Counted from the first letter of the stretch, positions 25,090 through 34,907 are shown. The stretch is DNA of 64,000 nucleotides from Oceanobacillus zhaokaii (GCF_003352005.1 NZ_CP024848.1:4039001-4103000), one strand, 5' to 3'. The notes: generated from the letters alone by a model not told the origin. Numbers and translations: made by a program.

Positions 25090-25671
25090 ATGACGACGAT
25101 ATGTTTAATCAGACATGGAGAAACAGACTGGAATGCGCTTGGAAAAATTCAAGGGAAAACAGATATCCCTTTAAATGATACGGGAAGAAAACAGGCTGAG
25201 GAATGTGGTGCATACTTAAATGCAGCCGATTACGATATTTTAGTTTCCAGCCCAATGAAACGTGCAAGGGAAACAGCAGAAATCATTAACAGCTATTTAA
25301 ACCTGCCGATGATTGAAATGGCTGATTTCGCAGAGCGAGCATTTGGTGAGGGCGAAGGGTTGACATTGGAAGTAAGAATGGAGAAATATCCAGATGGAAA
25401 TTATCCGAATCAAGAAGAAAGAGAAGACTTTAACAATCGGGTAATGACTGGAATTAAAAAGGTTTGTGATGCATATCCAGATAAGCGCGTGCTGCTTGTT
25501 GCTCATGGCGCAGTGATTGGTATGATTTTATCGAACTTATCAAACGGCGAAATTGGCTCTGGAAAAACGAAACTCATGAACGCATGTATCAGTAACATCC
25601 ATTTTCAAAAAGAGCAGTGGGAGATTAAGGATTATAATCAGGTGAGGCATTTATCTAGGTTTGGTGAGTAG
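25090..25671 (+). CDS. Histidine phosphatase family protein
   Basis: This phosphoglycerate-mutase-like phosphatase has the catalytic LIRHGETDWNALGKIQGKTD at the N-terminus with RHG at residues 9-11, SSPMKRARETAEII, and the second catalytic His in VLLVAHGAVIGMIL. At 193 residues it resembles PhoE/CobC-type broad-specificity phosphatases. The physiological substrate is unknown. A good AAGGAGCGG precedes the ATG. It is divergent from the DUF3889 gene. Confidence 0.88.
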   Translation: MTTICLIRHGETDWNALGKIQGKTDIPLNDTGRKQAEECGAYLNAADYDILVSSPMKRARETAEIINSYLNLPMIEMADFAERAFGEGEGLTLEVRMEKYPDGNYPNQEEREDFNNRVMTGIKKVCDAYPDKRVLLVAHGAVIGMILSNLSNGEIGSGKTKLMNACISNIHFQKEQWEIKDYNQVRHLSRFGE

Positions 25672-25710
25672 GGGGAAACTTTTTTGGATAATAGGTAAAA
25701 TAATAGAAAC

Positions 25711-25899
25711 GTGAACTCATCGCTATCTAATTTACCAATCACTGGATTAATCGCATGTGTCATCGCTTTTATTGTTGGCTATTTTCTTATGAACAAAGAG
25801 GTTGGATATCTACTCAATTTTATCGCTATTATATATTTGCCTTATCTTGTTATTTGGCTGATATATAAAATCATTTATAATAAACGACATTCTCAATGA
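25711..25899 (+). CDS. Small two-helix membrane protein
   Basis: This 62-residue product has two hydrophobic segments (LIACVIAFIVGYFLM and the region ending YLPYLVIWLIYKIIY) and a basic tail KRHSQ. The GTG start lacks a strong ribosome-binding site. I do not recognise the family; it might be a real small membrane protein. It follows the phosphatase gene by 39 bases on the same strand. Confidence 0.45.
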   Translation: MNSSLSNLPITGLIACVIAFIVGYFLMNKEVGYLLNFIAIIYLPYLVIWLIYKIIYNKRHSQ

Positions 25900-26015
25900 T
25901 TAATGATGTAAATTCAAAAGCAACAAGAAAAAAAGCCCTTTTCCTTACTTTCCCTCGGAAAAAAAATGTAATGATGTTTTGTTTGCAGAAAGGGATACTG
26001 TTTATTAAACAGAAC

Positions 26016-26052
26016 AACATTCATTGGCAGTTTTCCACTGCCAATGAATGTT
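26016..26052. terminator. 16-bp perfect hairpin
   Basis: AACATTCATTGGCAGT (26016-26031) pairs perfectly with 26037-26052 around a five-base loop, between the small membrane protein gene and the convergent inositol-phosphatase gene. The T-tracts are weak, but the stem is long. Confidence 0.7.
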
Positions 26053-26062
26053 TGGCCTGCAA

Positions 26063-26848
26063 TCAGGATTCATAACTTTTCATAATCGATGCAATATCAT
26101 CATAACATCCAGGGTTAGCCAGAATATAGTCGCCGCCAACTAAATAATCTACTGGGCTGCCATCGAATTTGCTCATTTTAAGCCCTAATTCTTTTGCGAA
26201 AATAACTTGTGCTGCTAAATCCCATGGACCTGAGTCAGAGTTAACGAAAGCTGCAAATTTCCCATGAAATACATGAATCGAATCAATTCCGCCACAGCCC
26301 ATATACCGTATATCAAAGCACTGATTTACAAGCTCGGTGAAAGTGGTCTTACTATGCCATCTGCGAATATCACAGGAAACTAATCCATCTGCTAATGAAA
26401 TAGGGCTAGGAGCCTCTATCTTTTCACCATTTAAAAAAGCTCCCTTACTTTCAATCGCGTGGTACAAATCATCATTCATTACATCGTAAATATATCCAAG
26501 CTTACCTACATTATTTTCATAATAAGCGATCAGCACACAAAAATGATCCATCTGTTTCAGGAAGTTTGTAGTCCCATCAATTGGATCAATAATCCATACA
26601 TGGTCAGGCGATCTTGTTTGCACTGGCTGATCTGTTTCTTCACCAATAATTTCATGGCTTGGATAGTGCTCCATAATCTTCGCTCGAATCCTTGCTTCCA
26701 CTTCTTTATCAATATTAGAAACTAGATCACGACGACTAGACTTTGTTTCAATTGTTAGCTTCGTTGATAATGATTGTTGAATAAAAGGAATAATTTCTTT
26801 AAACCACTGCTTTACTTGCATATCGATTTCTATTAAGCTACGATCCAA
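26063..26848 (-). CDS. Inositol monophosphatase family protein
   Basis: This is a Li+-sensitive, Mg2+-dependent phosphatase of the IMPase/SuhB/CysQ fold. Metal-binding motifs are present: EIIGEETD (Glu), WIIDPIDGTTNFLKQM (DPIDGT) and the second-site GPWDLAAQVIFAKELG. At 261 residues it resembles YktC of B. subtilis. The substrate may be inositol phosphate or another phosphate ester. I prefer the TTG at 26848, since GGGGGG lies exactly seven bases upstream; the TTG at 26863 overlaps that site. Confidence 0.87.
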   Translation of the reverse strand: MDRSLIEIDMQVKQWFKEIIPFIQQSLSTKLTIETKSSRRDLVSNIDKEVEARIRAKIMEHYPSHEIIGEETDQPVQTRSPDHVWIIDPIDGTTNFLKQMDHFCVLIAYYENNVGKLGYIYDVMNDDLYHAIESKGAFLNGEKIEAPSPISLADGLVSCDIRRWHSKTTFTELVNQCFDIRYMGCGGIDSIHVFHGKFAAFVNSDSGPWDLAAQVIFAKELGLKMSKFDGSPVDYLVGGDYILANPGCYDDIASIMKSYES

Positions 26849-26948
26849 TTTGATTCCCCCCAAACAATAAATTTCCTCTACGAATATCTGTATCCAAGTT
26901 AATACTATGGTACCTACAGAAATTTTTCAACTTTTCCCATTAAATTTC

Positions 26949-26962
26949 ATTTCCCGGGGAAT
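26949..26962. promoter_or_regulatory. Candidate Noc-binding site
   Basis: ATTTCCCGGGGAAT matches the known B. subtilis Noc site ATTTCCCGGGAAAT at 13 of 14 positions and lies between genes. A noc gene is encoded at 55.2-56.1 kb. Confidence 0.5.
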
Positions 26963-27048
26963 ATCGACAAATTTCTTGCCTTTTAAAGAATGAGTCGATT
27001 GATTTTAAATCAACACCTACTATGTGATGGTCCAATCCATTTCCTTCC

Positions 27049-27432
27049 TCAACTAACTAATATTACTCCCGCAAAACTGCCGCTCAATACTTGTTTCATA
27101 TTCTGATTTTTGCATAGGAATTTCGCTAAAATGGATATTCTACTATCATCTTGTTTTTCAAACTTCTCGATTGTTACTTCACACCGTATTGTATCTCCTG
27201 TAAAAACTGATCTAAAAAACTCAAAATTCATCTTACGAGCTAGTACATTGTTATCTCCACCAATTTTTGTTGGTAATGTAGCAGTTAATAATCCTTGTAT
27301 TACAAGTCTTCCCTGTTCGTCAGGAGTTACATGGTGAGAGCCTTCATCACCTGAAACCTTAATAAACAAATCAACATCCTCTGCGGTGAAAGTCCGTTCA
27401 AATGTAATAATATCGCCTACTTTTAAAGGCAT
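27049..27432 (-). CDS. MaoC-like hotdog-fold dehydratase
   Basis: This 127-residue protein has the (R)-specific enoyl-CoA hydratase/MaoC pattern: KVGDIITFERTFTAEDVDLFIKVSGD, then DEGSHHVTPDEQGRLVIQGLLTATLPTKIGG. The catalytic Asp and His of the hydratase motif seem present, although the usual NPIH is GSHH. It would act on a beta-hydroxyacyl or enoyl thioester; it could equally be a thioesterase-like relative. GAGGAGG precedes the ATG. It stands alone. Confidence 0.75.
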   Translation of the reverse strand: MPLKVGDIITFERTFTAEDVDLFIKVSGDEGSHHVTPDEQGRLVIQGLLTATLPTKIGGDNNVLARKMNFEFFRSVFTGDTIRCEVTIEKFEKQDDSRISILAKFLCKNQNMKQVLSGSFAGVILVS

Positions 27433-27649
27433 TTTTGCTTCCTCCTCGATTTAGATGTGACTATACTGAAATTCTGTTATTCCATATAAGAATTAAAATG
27501 ATTATTTTACATGGTTAATCTAACAATAAGTCCCAATAAGATTATAATTTCTGCCTCGCATCACTTATTATGGAAGTTTAGATTTATCAATTTTCAGAAC
27601 ATACTAACAGGTTATTAACAATTTGTTGATAACCTTCCGTTTTAAAAGA

Positions 27650-27688
27650 AAGGGGATTTCTTAGTTAATTCTAACTTAGAAATCCCCT
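27650..27688. terminator. Terminator of the ABC exporter gene
   Basis: GGGGATTTCTTAGTT pairs with AACTTAGAAATCCCC, with one mismatch, around AATTCT. Confidence 0.85.
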
Positions 27689-27695
27689 TCATTTA

Positions 27696-29411
27696 TTAAT
27701 TCATCTGCACATTATGCAAATTCGCGAATATTCCATTATGCTCTATAAGCTCTTCATGACTTCCTTCTTCTTCAATTCCATTCTTCGTGACGACCATAAT
27801 CCGATCTGCATTCTTAATCGTAGCAAGACGATGCGCAATCACAAGCGTTGTCCGATCCTTCGCAAGCTCATTCAATGCCTTTTGAATAATCATCTCAGTC
27901 TCGGTATCAAGTGCAGATGTTGCCTCATCTAAAATTAAGATAGGCGGATTTTTTAAGAACATCCGTGCAATCGCAATCCGCTGCTTTTGCCCACCAGACA
28001 ACTTCAAGCCGCGCTCCCCAACCTGGGTCGCGTAACCATCCGGTAATTCGCGAATAAATTCTTCCATATGGGCACGGCGCGCTGCAAGTTCGATTTCTTC
28101 GTTCGTTGCATCAAGCTTTCCATACGCAATATTCTCACGGAGTGTTCCTGTAAATAAGAATACATCCTGCTGAACAACGCCGATTTGCTTCCGCAATGAT
28201 TCCTTCGTCATATCCCGGATATCCATGCCATCAATTGTAATGCTTCCGGAATTTACATCATAGAAGCGAGGAATAAGCGACGATATCGTTGTTTTCCCAG
28301 CCCCGGATGGACCAACAAATGCAATCGTTTCTCCTGCACGGATTGTAAAGCTTAATTTGTTTAATACAGGGGCATGTTCCTTTTCGTATCCAAAGGTAAC
28401 ATCCTGGAAGGAAATATCACCTCTAAGATTGCTCACTTGCACAGCATTCTCCCTGTCCTTCACATCTGGTTCAACATCAAGCAGCTCGGTAAATCGCTTA
28501 AATCCAGCCATTCCCTTTGGATACATTTCCAGCAATGCCGTTATTTTATTGATTGGGTTGAACAGGACATTTACAAATAGAATAAAACTTACAAGTTCCC
28601 CGTAAGACATGCTTCCTTGGAATGTTAACCAAGCGCCCGCTACAAGAACAAGCAAAGTAATTAAGCGCATGAGTAAATATATATTGGAATGAACAATTGC
28701 CATTACCCGATATGCACCGACCTTGGCCTTTTTGAAACTATTGTTATTCTCGGAAAAACGTCCCATCTCAAATGCTTCATTCGTAAACGATTGTACAACA
28801 CGCACACCCGAAACTGCATCCTCAACATGGGCATTGACCCCGGCAATATCCTCATACATTCTCTTCCATGATTTATTCATCCTTACATTACCAAAGGAAA
28901 TAAGGAAAATAAGAATTGGTATGGCTACCAAAATGATTAATGCAAGCTGTGGATTAATCGTAAACATGATGAAAAACGCACCAAGGAAGGTCATGATCGA
29001 AATAAAGAAATCCTCAGGACCATGATGTGCCAGCTCACCTAAATCAAATAAGTCATTTGTAATCCGGCTCATGATATGTCCAGTTTTCACGTTATCGAAA
29101 AAGCGAAACGATTGCTTCTGTACATGATTAAATAACTCTTGGCGCATATCTGTTTCAATATTTACTCCTAGCTTATGACCGATATATGTAACGACATACT
29201 GCAAATACGTGCTTAATATATAAATGAATAATAGCAATACCGCAACCGTTACAATGATATTCCAATCTTCGCCAGGCAATAGTTTATCGATAAACCATTG
29301 GACTGCAACAGGAAATGCGAGCTCAAGCAAGGCAACAAAAAGTGCTGCTGTAAAATCTACTATAAATAGTCGCCGATGTGGCTTATAGTAAGAGAAAAAA
29401 CGACGTATCAC
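27696..29411 (-). CDS. ABC exporter, fused permease-ATPase (multidrug/lipid type)
   Basis: The N-terminal six-helix transmembrane domain (about residues 1-300) is followed by an ATPase domain with Walker A GPSGAGKTTISSL, Q-loop VQQDVFLFTGT, signature LSGGQKQRIAIARMFL, Walker B ILILDEATSALD and the H-loop His in VIAHRL. At 571 residues it is a half-transporter that must dimerise. It resembles YfiC/YgaD/LmrA-type exporters; the cargo is unknown. Translation probably starts at the GTG at 29411, after AAAGGATG. No partner half-transporter is adjacent, suggesting a homodimer. Confidence 0.9.
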   Translation of the reverse strand: MIRRFFSYYKPHRRLFIVDFTAALFVALLELAFPVAVQWFIDKLLPGEDWNIIVTVAVLLLFIYILSTYLQYVVTYIGHKLGVNIETDMRQELFNHVQKQSFRFFDNVKTGHIMSRITNDLFDLGELAHHGPEDFFISIMTFLGAFFIMFTINPQLALIILVAIPILIFLISFGNVRMNKSWKRMYEDIAGVNAHVEDAVSGVRVVQSFTNEAFEMGRFSENNNSFKKAKVGAYRVMAIVHSNIYLLMRLITLLVLVAGAWLTFQGSMSYGELVSFILFVNVLFNPINKITALLEMYPKGMAGFKRFTELLDVEPDVKDRENAVQVSNLRGDISFQDVTFGYEKEHAPVLNKLSFTIRAGETIAFVGPSGAGKTTISSLIPRFYDVNSGSITIDGMDIRDMTKESLRKQIGVVQQDVFLFTGTLRENIAYGKLDATNEEIELAARRAHMEEFIRELPDGYATQVGERGLKLSGGQKQRIAIARMFLKNPPILILDEATSALDTETEMIIQKALNELAKDRTTLVIAHRLATIKNADRIMVVTKNGIEEEGSHEELIEHNGIFANLHNVQMN

Positions 29412-29547
29412 ATATTCACATCCTTTATTTTGTATGGTATATAAATTATAAGGTTAAACTTTTTGTTTAGCAATAATTGGGCATATTGCCTCCCGAGTGG
29501 TTAACTAATCCATAAGAACTAGAAATTAACAACATTAATGAAAAACC

Positions 29548-29748
29548 TGTTGATAAGTCGTGGATAACGATTAAAATAGTCTGAATAACCTAAGTTATCC
29601 ACATTTTTATCAACATATCCACAATTTGCTGTCGCTATATTGTTACCGAACATCTTTTCCCTACTATATATTGATAATATCTACAGATTTATTAACAGCG
29701 TGTGCATAACCTGTGTTTATAAAAATGTCTTGCTGCTGCTTATCCATA
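29548..29748. promoter_or_regulatory. Cluster of DnaA-box-like sequences
   Basis: Within 200 AT-rich bases there are one perfect box, TTATCCACA (29595-29603), one match to TTATNCACA on the other strand (29701-29709), and five 8-of-9 matches at 29548-29556, 29559-29567, 29607-29615, 29615-29623 and 29740-29748. They lie upstream of the ABC exporter gene and outside any coding sequence. In B. subtilis, DnaA-box clusters away from oriC titrate DnaA. Confidence 0.6.
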
Positions 29749-29809
29749 CCTTCGTATCGATTGTGTTAGTTTTTAGATAAACTTCGAACTAGCTTAGTGG
29801 ATAGCTTGC

Positions 29810-30000
29810 TCTCTGGCCAGTCGCTCCAGAAATACACTTCGCTATCCGCGGAGCTGGTGAGCCTCTTTGTGCTGGCGCACTTCAGAGTCTCACCTAGGCT
29901 CTTCTTCCCGCAGGACAAGGAAGGCTTCGGCAGCATTGCATCGCACGAAGAAAATTGCTCTTTATTTTCGAGGAGTCTTCGTGTATTTCTTCCGCTAGGG
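29810..30000. repeat. Dispersed repeat R1, copy 1 (with internal insertion)
   Basis: This copy is related to 52224-52346 (opposite strand) and 61168-61290. It is bounded by AGAAATACAC (29828-29837) and GTGTATTTCT (29981-29990), perfect inverted repeats. About 59 extra bases (roughly 29914-29972) interrupt this copy between CGCAGG and AGTCTTCG. The gap 29749-30188 contains no gene; an open frame across the repeat is not protein-like. Confidence 0.75.
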
Positions 30001-30188
30001 ATGGGACTGAATCTAGAGACTAAGAATTACTCACCCACTAACCTATGGTCGGTTTATTTTAGCGAAGGAATAAAGACTCTTATGAATAGCAACAACTGTC
30101 CAGAAATTACAATTTCCATTAGCTCGCGCTTAATATCACCTAAAACCTAAATCTATTGCAACGTCCTATCATAGAGCAGCTCACACAA

Positions 30189-30231
30189 AGAAACAGGAGG
30201 CTTTCTCGTCAGAGAGAGCCTCCTGTTTCTA
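30189..30231. terminator. Strong terminator of the HtrA gene
   Basis: AGAAACAGGAGGCT pairs with AGCCTCCTGTTTCT with further inner pairing around GTCA, forming one of the longest stems in the window. Confidence 0.9.
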
Positions 30232-31467
30232 TTATTGTTGTGATCCAAGTTGTAATGTCGTTTCAATTCTCTCGCCATTACGGTAGTACACAACACTTAC
30301 TTCTTCGCCTATTTCTTTATCCTGGTAAAGCACTTTTCTTAAGTCAATCATATCTTTGACAGGATTGCCGTCAAGATCTGTGATTACATCAAATCGCTGC
30401 AATCCTGCTTGATCGGCTGGAGATAATGGTTCGACACTCCATACATAGACCCCGCCATCAACTTCTTGTGGCAGTTTTAATGTGTTTTTCCATTCAGCTT
30501 GTGGTACTTCCTCAAGCGAGTAAATCTCAACACCGATATATGGACGTACTACTTCACCTGTCGCCTCTAACTCTTCGATAATCGGCAGTGCACTATCAAT
30601 TGGAATAGAGAAGCCAATCCCTTCGACTGCCTCTTGATTAATTTTCATTGAATTAATCCCAATTAATTGACCAGAAATATTGATTAATGCTCCACCACTA
30701 TTACCTGGATTAATTGCAGCATCGGTTTGGATTACCTCTGCTTGCCAATCCGCGCGGCCATCCCGATTATAGTCCTGTGGCACCGTTCGTTCGGTTCCAC
30801 TTATGACACCTTGCGTGACTGAACCAGAGAATGCAAGCCCTAATGGATTCCCAATCGCAATGACAGGCTCACCGACCTTTACATTTGCGCTCGAGCCTAT
30901 TTCAATTACCTTCTCTACCGCTGCACCATCCATCCTTAACACAGCCAAATCAGAAAATAAATCACTGCCAATGATTTCTGCTCCAATATGCGTGTCATTG
31001 GATAATACGACTTCAACAGAATCTGCGCCTTCAATTACATGGTGGTTTGTGACAACATATGCGACGCCATCCGTATTTTTATAAATAACGCCTGACCCTG
31101 TTCCAGCCTCAACACTTTCCTGTTGCTCCCAGAAATCTGTTGTGCTTTGAATATTCGTCACTCCAACAACGGCGGGCGATACTTCCTCGACCATTTCCGT
31201 TATTTGTGTCGACACATCAACCGTTACAGCTCGAGGGATTGCCCCAGAGTTTTTATTATTCTTCCCAGATTCAATCGTAGCCTCATTTGTTCCGTTATCT
31301 GTTGGAAAGTTTTCCTGTACAATATCAGAAGTCATGATTGATGGCACTACTTCCCCAACTAATAAAATTCCAATGATAATTCCTAGCAATAATGGAATTA
31401 ACCACCCGCCCTTTTTTCTGCGCTTGCTTGATGGATTCGGTGGATAGCCTTGATCATAATATCCCAT
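30232..31467 (-). CDS. HtrA-like serine protease (YycK/HtrC type)
   Basis: This membrane-anchored quality-control protease of family S1C has a cytoplasmic basic head followed by one membrane segment (WLIPLLLGIIIGILLV, about residues 22-37), a trypsin-like domain, and a C-terminal PDZ domain. The catalytic triad is visible as His in VVTNHHVIEGA, Asp in SDLFSDLAVLR and Ser in NPGNSGGALIN. The PDZ region includes PYIGVEIYSLEEV and SPADQAGLQRFDVI. At 411 residues it matches HtrC. It follows walJ on the same strand, as in B. subtilis, but a repeat element now lies between them. Confidence 0.93.
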   Translation of the reverse strand: MGYYDQGYPPNPSSKRRKKGGWLIPLLLGIIIGILLVGEVVPSIMTSDIVQENFPTDNGTNEATIESGKNNKNSGAIPRAVTVDVSTQITEMVEEVSPAVVGVTNIQSTTDFWEQQESVEAGTGSGVIYKNTDGVAYVVTNHHVIEGADSVEVVLSNDTHIGAEIIGSDLFSDLAVLRMDGAAVEKVIEIGSSANVKVGEPVIAIGNPLGLAFSGSVTQGVISGTERTVPQDYNRDGRADWQAEVIQTDAAINPGNSGGALINISGQLIGINSMKINQEAVEGIGFSIPIDSALPIIEELEATGEVVRPYIGVEIYSLEEVPQAEWKNTLKLPQEVDGGVYVWSVEPLSPADQAGLQRFDVITDLDGNPVKDMIDLRKVLYQDKEIGEEVSVVYYRNGERIETTLQLGSQQ

Positions 31468-31550
31468 GAATTAACCCCTTATCCGAGTTGAATTTAATTT
31501 CCTATTGTTATAGTATTTCCCCGCAGCTGAAAAATATAAATGGAATAAAA

Positions 31551-31746
31551 GCGCAAGCGCCCGTTTAGCGACGTACGGACTGCGCCCCACAGGACGTGGG
31601 GTGGTTCGACGTTGCCACAGGAAGTGGCGACCTTAGTTGAACTTCTCCTTGTGAGATAAAGGAAACACGATGAGCGAAAGCGAATCGATGTTGACTTATC
31701 GTACGGAGGTGAGGGAAGTCTCGCTAGTCGTTTGGCGCTTGAGCTG
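31551..31746. repeat. Dispersed repeat R2, full-length copy
   Basis: The element of about 196 bases has complementary ends, CAAGCGCC (31554-31561) and GGCGCTTG (31734-31741), and internal hairpins CCCCAC/GTGGGG (31585-31601) and GCCAC/GTGGC (31614-31628), both closed around AGGA-type loops. It contains CGTACGG twice, at 31572-31578 and 31700-31706. A shortened copy lies at 40294-40358. Elements of this look are common between genes in Bacillaceae. Confidence 0.75.
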
Positions 31747-31849
31747 GACATGGCCTCACCTGTCATGGAAATTGAAATAGGGAAATAATTATACTTTCTA
31801 TTCTTAGAAAAATAATCAAAGGTAGTTGGCTAGCCATTCAATGTGCTAA

Positions 31850-32635
31850 TTAAATAACTTCATACAATGCAGTAGGTTCTTTAGGATCTGTATCAAATAA
31901 ATCTATCCCAATCCCTCGTTCTTTAAGCACTCCGTCTACAGACAAACGCGCAAGGTCCTTCATATTATTATCCAAGCTTAAATGCGCTAAATAAATCCGT
32001 TTTGTTCGATTGCTAATAATCTCAGAAAGGGCTAATCCAGAATCCTCATTCGATACATGCCCTGAATCTCCTAGAATTCTGCGTTTGACACTCCAAGGAT
32101 AACGCCCCATTCTGAGCATCTCTACATCATGGTTCGCTTCAAAAATATACGCATCTGCATCTTCTACTGTTTTCTTAATACGTTCTGATACATAACCTAG
32201 ATCTGTGACAAGTGCGACCTTCTTCCCGCTATGTCTAAACGTATAGAACATTGGCTCAGCAGCATCATGCGAGACACCAAATGATTCAATTTCCATATCG
32301 CCAAAGCTTTTTACTTCTTCCATTCCAAACACAAATTTCTGATCTAATGTAAGCTTTCCGATGGAATTCTCCATCGCCTTCCATGTCCTCTCATTAGCAT
32401 AGATTGGCAGATTGTACTTTCTCGCGATAATTCCTAATCCTTTTATGTGATCACTATGCTCATGGGTTACGAGAATCCCAGAAAGTGTTGATGGATCTAC
32501 ATGAATCTTACTGAATAAATTATCCATTTGCTTCCCGCTTAATCCCGCATCAACAAGAAATCGCTCCTCGTCTGATTCAATATAAAATGCGTTTCCTGTA
32601 CTCCCAGATGCTAAAACACTAAAACGTAATGTCAT
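31850..32635 (-). CDS. walJ: WalJ (YycJ) metallo-beta-lactamase-fold hydrolase
   Basis: This cytoplasmic MBL-fold protein is encoded with WalRK and linked to DNA repair and to coordination of division with replication in Firmicutes. The metal site is clear: [12 protein letters not shown] (HxHxDH), [20 protein letters not shown] and the late His in LAHLSLDNN. At 261 residues it matches YycJ, a 5'-3' exonuclease-like member. Its ATG overlaps the walI stop as ATGA, indicating translational coupling. Confidence 0.95.
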   Translation of the reverse strand: MTLRFSVLASGSTGNAFYIESDEERFLVDAGLSGKQMDNLFSKIHVDPSTLSGILVTHEHSDHIKGLGIIARKYNLPIYANERTWKAMENSIGKLTLDQKFVFGMEEVKSFGDMEIESFGVSHDAAEPMFYTFRHSGKKVALVTDLGYVSERIKKTVEDADAYIFEANHDVEMLRMGRYPWSVKRRILGDSGHVSNEDSGLALSEIISNRTKRIYLAHLSLDNNMKDLARLSVDGVLKERGIGIDLFDTDPKEPTALYEVI

Positions 32636-33558
32636 TCTGTTTCACTCCGATTGTCTATCTCTAACTTATTTATTACTTCTAAAAATGAATGTTTTACTTC
32701 ACTCTCACTATCCAATGCTGCGATCTTCTTCTCATCAGAAGTTATCGTTGAATGCAAGAATTCTATCTCATTAGCCGGGGATGCAAGTCCTTCAATTGCA
32801 TTCACGAAATAATTTCTTTCCTCATTTACGGTTACTTTCCATGTTGGTGCAATGACTTGATTTCCTTCTGTTAACAGTCTTGCATAATAGCCTAGCACAA
32901 CGTCGCCTGTTACTTCCTCATCCGCATTTAAGTAACTCCGACTATATAGCGCCTTGATTGACTGCAGTGGTGGAATTAACGTTTGCAATTCCCCTTGCGG
33001 CTCCGGTTCACCAAGCATGGTTTGTGTCAAATGAGTTATCTCATTTGATTCGTTCAAGAAGGCTAATGCTACTGCATTTTGATTAAAGTAAACCGGTCGA
33101 TCCTTAATTTCCTGGAAAAAGATAAGCACATTTAAATCCTTATTCCAGCCCCAATACATATATTGCTCAGGAAATAAAAGGTAGCTTTCTACAAGTTCAC
33201 TGATATTATCCTTTGAAGCACTTTCTGTAATAGGAATTGGGTCTTCAAGTTGTGAAACAAGGAAGTAATTATCAATTACCTCTGTGCTGACACCCTGCTT
33301 TGCCATTAAAGGTTCGACGTCTTCCTTCGTCAATAACCTTTGAGAGACTGAAATATAGGATTCCTTTTCAATTCCCCCGGTTTCTAGTTTAGGAATGGTA
33401 ATATTCTCAGCCTTTAGCTGCTCTTCAAAGCTTAGTTCCCGATTATCTAATATGCCATTGTCAGCCTCTTCTTGCTTTTGCACAAATTGCACAAGCAAAT
33501 AAATATCAAGAATGAGGAAACTGAGGATAAATAACGTTTTTATATGACCCCACTGCAT
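32632..33558 (-). CDS. walI: WalI (YycI) regulator of WalK
   Basis: This membrane-anchored extracytoplasmic protein, together with WalH, holds back the WalK kinase. A single N-terminal membrane helix ([21 protein letters not shown], near residues 6-26) is followed by an extracellular part with the YycH/YycI fold. At about 308 residues it is slightly longer than the B. subtilis protein. The ATG at 33558 has GGGAGGG nine bases upstream and follows the walH stop by two bases. Confidence 0.9.
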   Translation of the reverse strand: MQWGHIKTLFILSFLILDIYLLVQFVQKQEEADNGILDNRELSFEEQLKAENITIPKLETGGIEKESYISVSQRLLTKEDVEPLMAKQGVSTEVIDNYFLVSQLEDPIPITESASKDNISELVESYLLFPEQYMYWGWNKDLNVLIFFQEIKDRPVYFNQNAVALAFLNESNEITHLTQTMLGEPEPQGELQTLIPPLQSIKALYSRSYLNADEEVTGDVVLGYYARLLTEGNQVIAPTWKVTVNEERNYFVNAIEGLASPANEIEFLHSTITSDEKKIAALDSESEVKHSFLEVINKLEIDNRSETE

Positions 33559-33560
33559 CC

Positions 33561-34907
33561 TCAATTCCCTCCCTTTAGCAGCTGCTCTTCTGTAAAACTA
33601 ATTTCATTCCATTGGCCATTTTCTTGCTTAAACCAGGCCGGAACTAATTCAATAACCATATCGTTCACATTATTTTCACTTATACTATTTTCATTATAAT
33701 GATAAATCAGCCTGTATCCAAGGCGAATATCCTGGATATTTTCCAAATTATAGTTCGGATTATCCGTTAAATATGCAACTAAATTCTGCCCTGACATCAA
33801 ATCTGCTGCACTGCCGCCTAACGGATTATTCAACCGGAAAAGTGGCCGGGAATATTCATTAAGCTGCAGATTAATCCACTTTTGATCAATATACGATAGA
33901 TTTAACGCATTATAAATCGGATATCCTTCACGATACATCTGGTATCTAACAGAGTTTTCTTTCCCGTTAATATCCATTAGGTTGTATTCATCTGTCCAGC
34001 CAGAATGACTATTAATATGTGTAATACTATTCGTTAGTATGTCTTTCGTTGTCTGGTCGTCTTGGACAGAGTCCTCTGAATATGGATTAACATACTTCAT
34101 TCTTCCACTGTCCGCGTATACATGCATGCCACTCTTTGAATCTGTATAATACGTATCCCCAGTTTCAGACGAATACGATTGGCTTACAAGCGATGGATCC
34201 CGGAAGAGAACCTCTATTAATTGATTAGGAACATCAATTAATTCATACGTAAAGGACTGCTTTCTCAAATTTCTCGCATCCTTTGGAATATAGATAGGTT
34301 CTCTTGTTTGTTCCAATGCGATATACTCTTGAAGAAGCTCTTCATCATCAGATTGGAAGTACTTCCAGAGCAATTCATAATAACTGGCATCATTGATTAC
34401 TGCTGTTGCCTCATTTCTGCCATCAATCGATAATATTTCAACGTTTAATGACTTCGTTTCAGAATCAAATGTTACATACATTCGATCGAAAGACCAGTTT
34501 GGCAAAACAATAGTAGAATCAGAAATAGTCAGTAGGATGTTCAGTATTTCCATTGGGAGTTCCGTAGGAAAAATAATTTCCACCTCATATTGGTTCGGTG
34601 TTCTCCCGCTTACTAAATTTGTTTGAAAGTTCGTAATAGACCACTCTTGCATCTGTTCAAATAACCCTTCTGTCTCATTTGGATCAGAAAATCCATAATG
34701 ACGATCATCCATGTGAAAGACAATTTCCCTCGGTTCAATCACGCTTTTCTTCGTTTCATTGTCTCTTCCACCAATATCGACAGCTTCATTTGAGGGCTCC
34801 TCGTTTAATGCCAGATCTGGCTGGTAACTCCATAAACCAAAAGTTAGCAGCAAGCTAATTCCAATCAATACAATTAATACTAATGATTTCGCTGTTTCCA
34901 TTTTCAT
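33561..34907 (-). CDS. walH: WalH (YycH) regulator of WalK
   Basis: This is the partner of WalI in the membrane complex that controls WalK. It has a single N-terminal helix (SLVLIVLIGISLLLTFGLWSY) and a large extracytoplasmic region of about 420 residues. Motifs shared with YycH include the early WSYQPD, SGRTPNQYEVEIIFP and a C-terminal ELVPAWFKQENGQW. Its ATG overlaps the walK stop (ATGA), and GGGGG lies eight bases upstream. Confidence 0.92.
   Translation of the reverse strand: MKMETAKSLVLIVLIGISLLLTFGLWSYQPDLALNEEPSNEAVDIGGRDNETKKSVIEPREIVFHMDDRHYGFSDPNETEGLFEQMQEWSITNFQTNLVSGRTPNQYEVEIIFPTELPMEILNILLTISDSTIVLPNWSFDRMYVTFDSETKSLNVEILSIDGRNEATAVINDASYYELLWKYFQSDDEELLQEYIALEQTREPIYIPKDARNLRKQSFTYELIDVPNQLIEVLFRDPSLVSQSYSSETGDTYYTDSKSGMHVYADSGRMKYVNPYSEDSVQDDQTTKDILTNSITHINSHSGWTDEYNLMDINGKENSVRYQMYREGYPIYNALNLSYIDQKWINLQLNEYSRPLFRLNNPLGGSAADLMSGQNLVAYLTDNPNYNLENIQDIRLGYRLIYHYNENSISENNVNDMVIELVPAWFKQENGQWNEISFTEEQLLKGGN

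Noticed and set aside
27601..27645. Further DnaA boxes (GTTATTAACA and TGTTGATAA)
   Set aside because: Only one reaches 8 of 9 and it is isolated; such matches are expected by chance in AT-rich DNA.
29797..30150. 117-codon plus-strand open frame
   Set aside because: It runs across R1 copy 1; the reading frame is a by-product of the GC-richer repeat.
31494..31766. 90-codon minus-strand open frame
   Set aside because: It coincides with repeat R2 and has no protein-like features.
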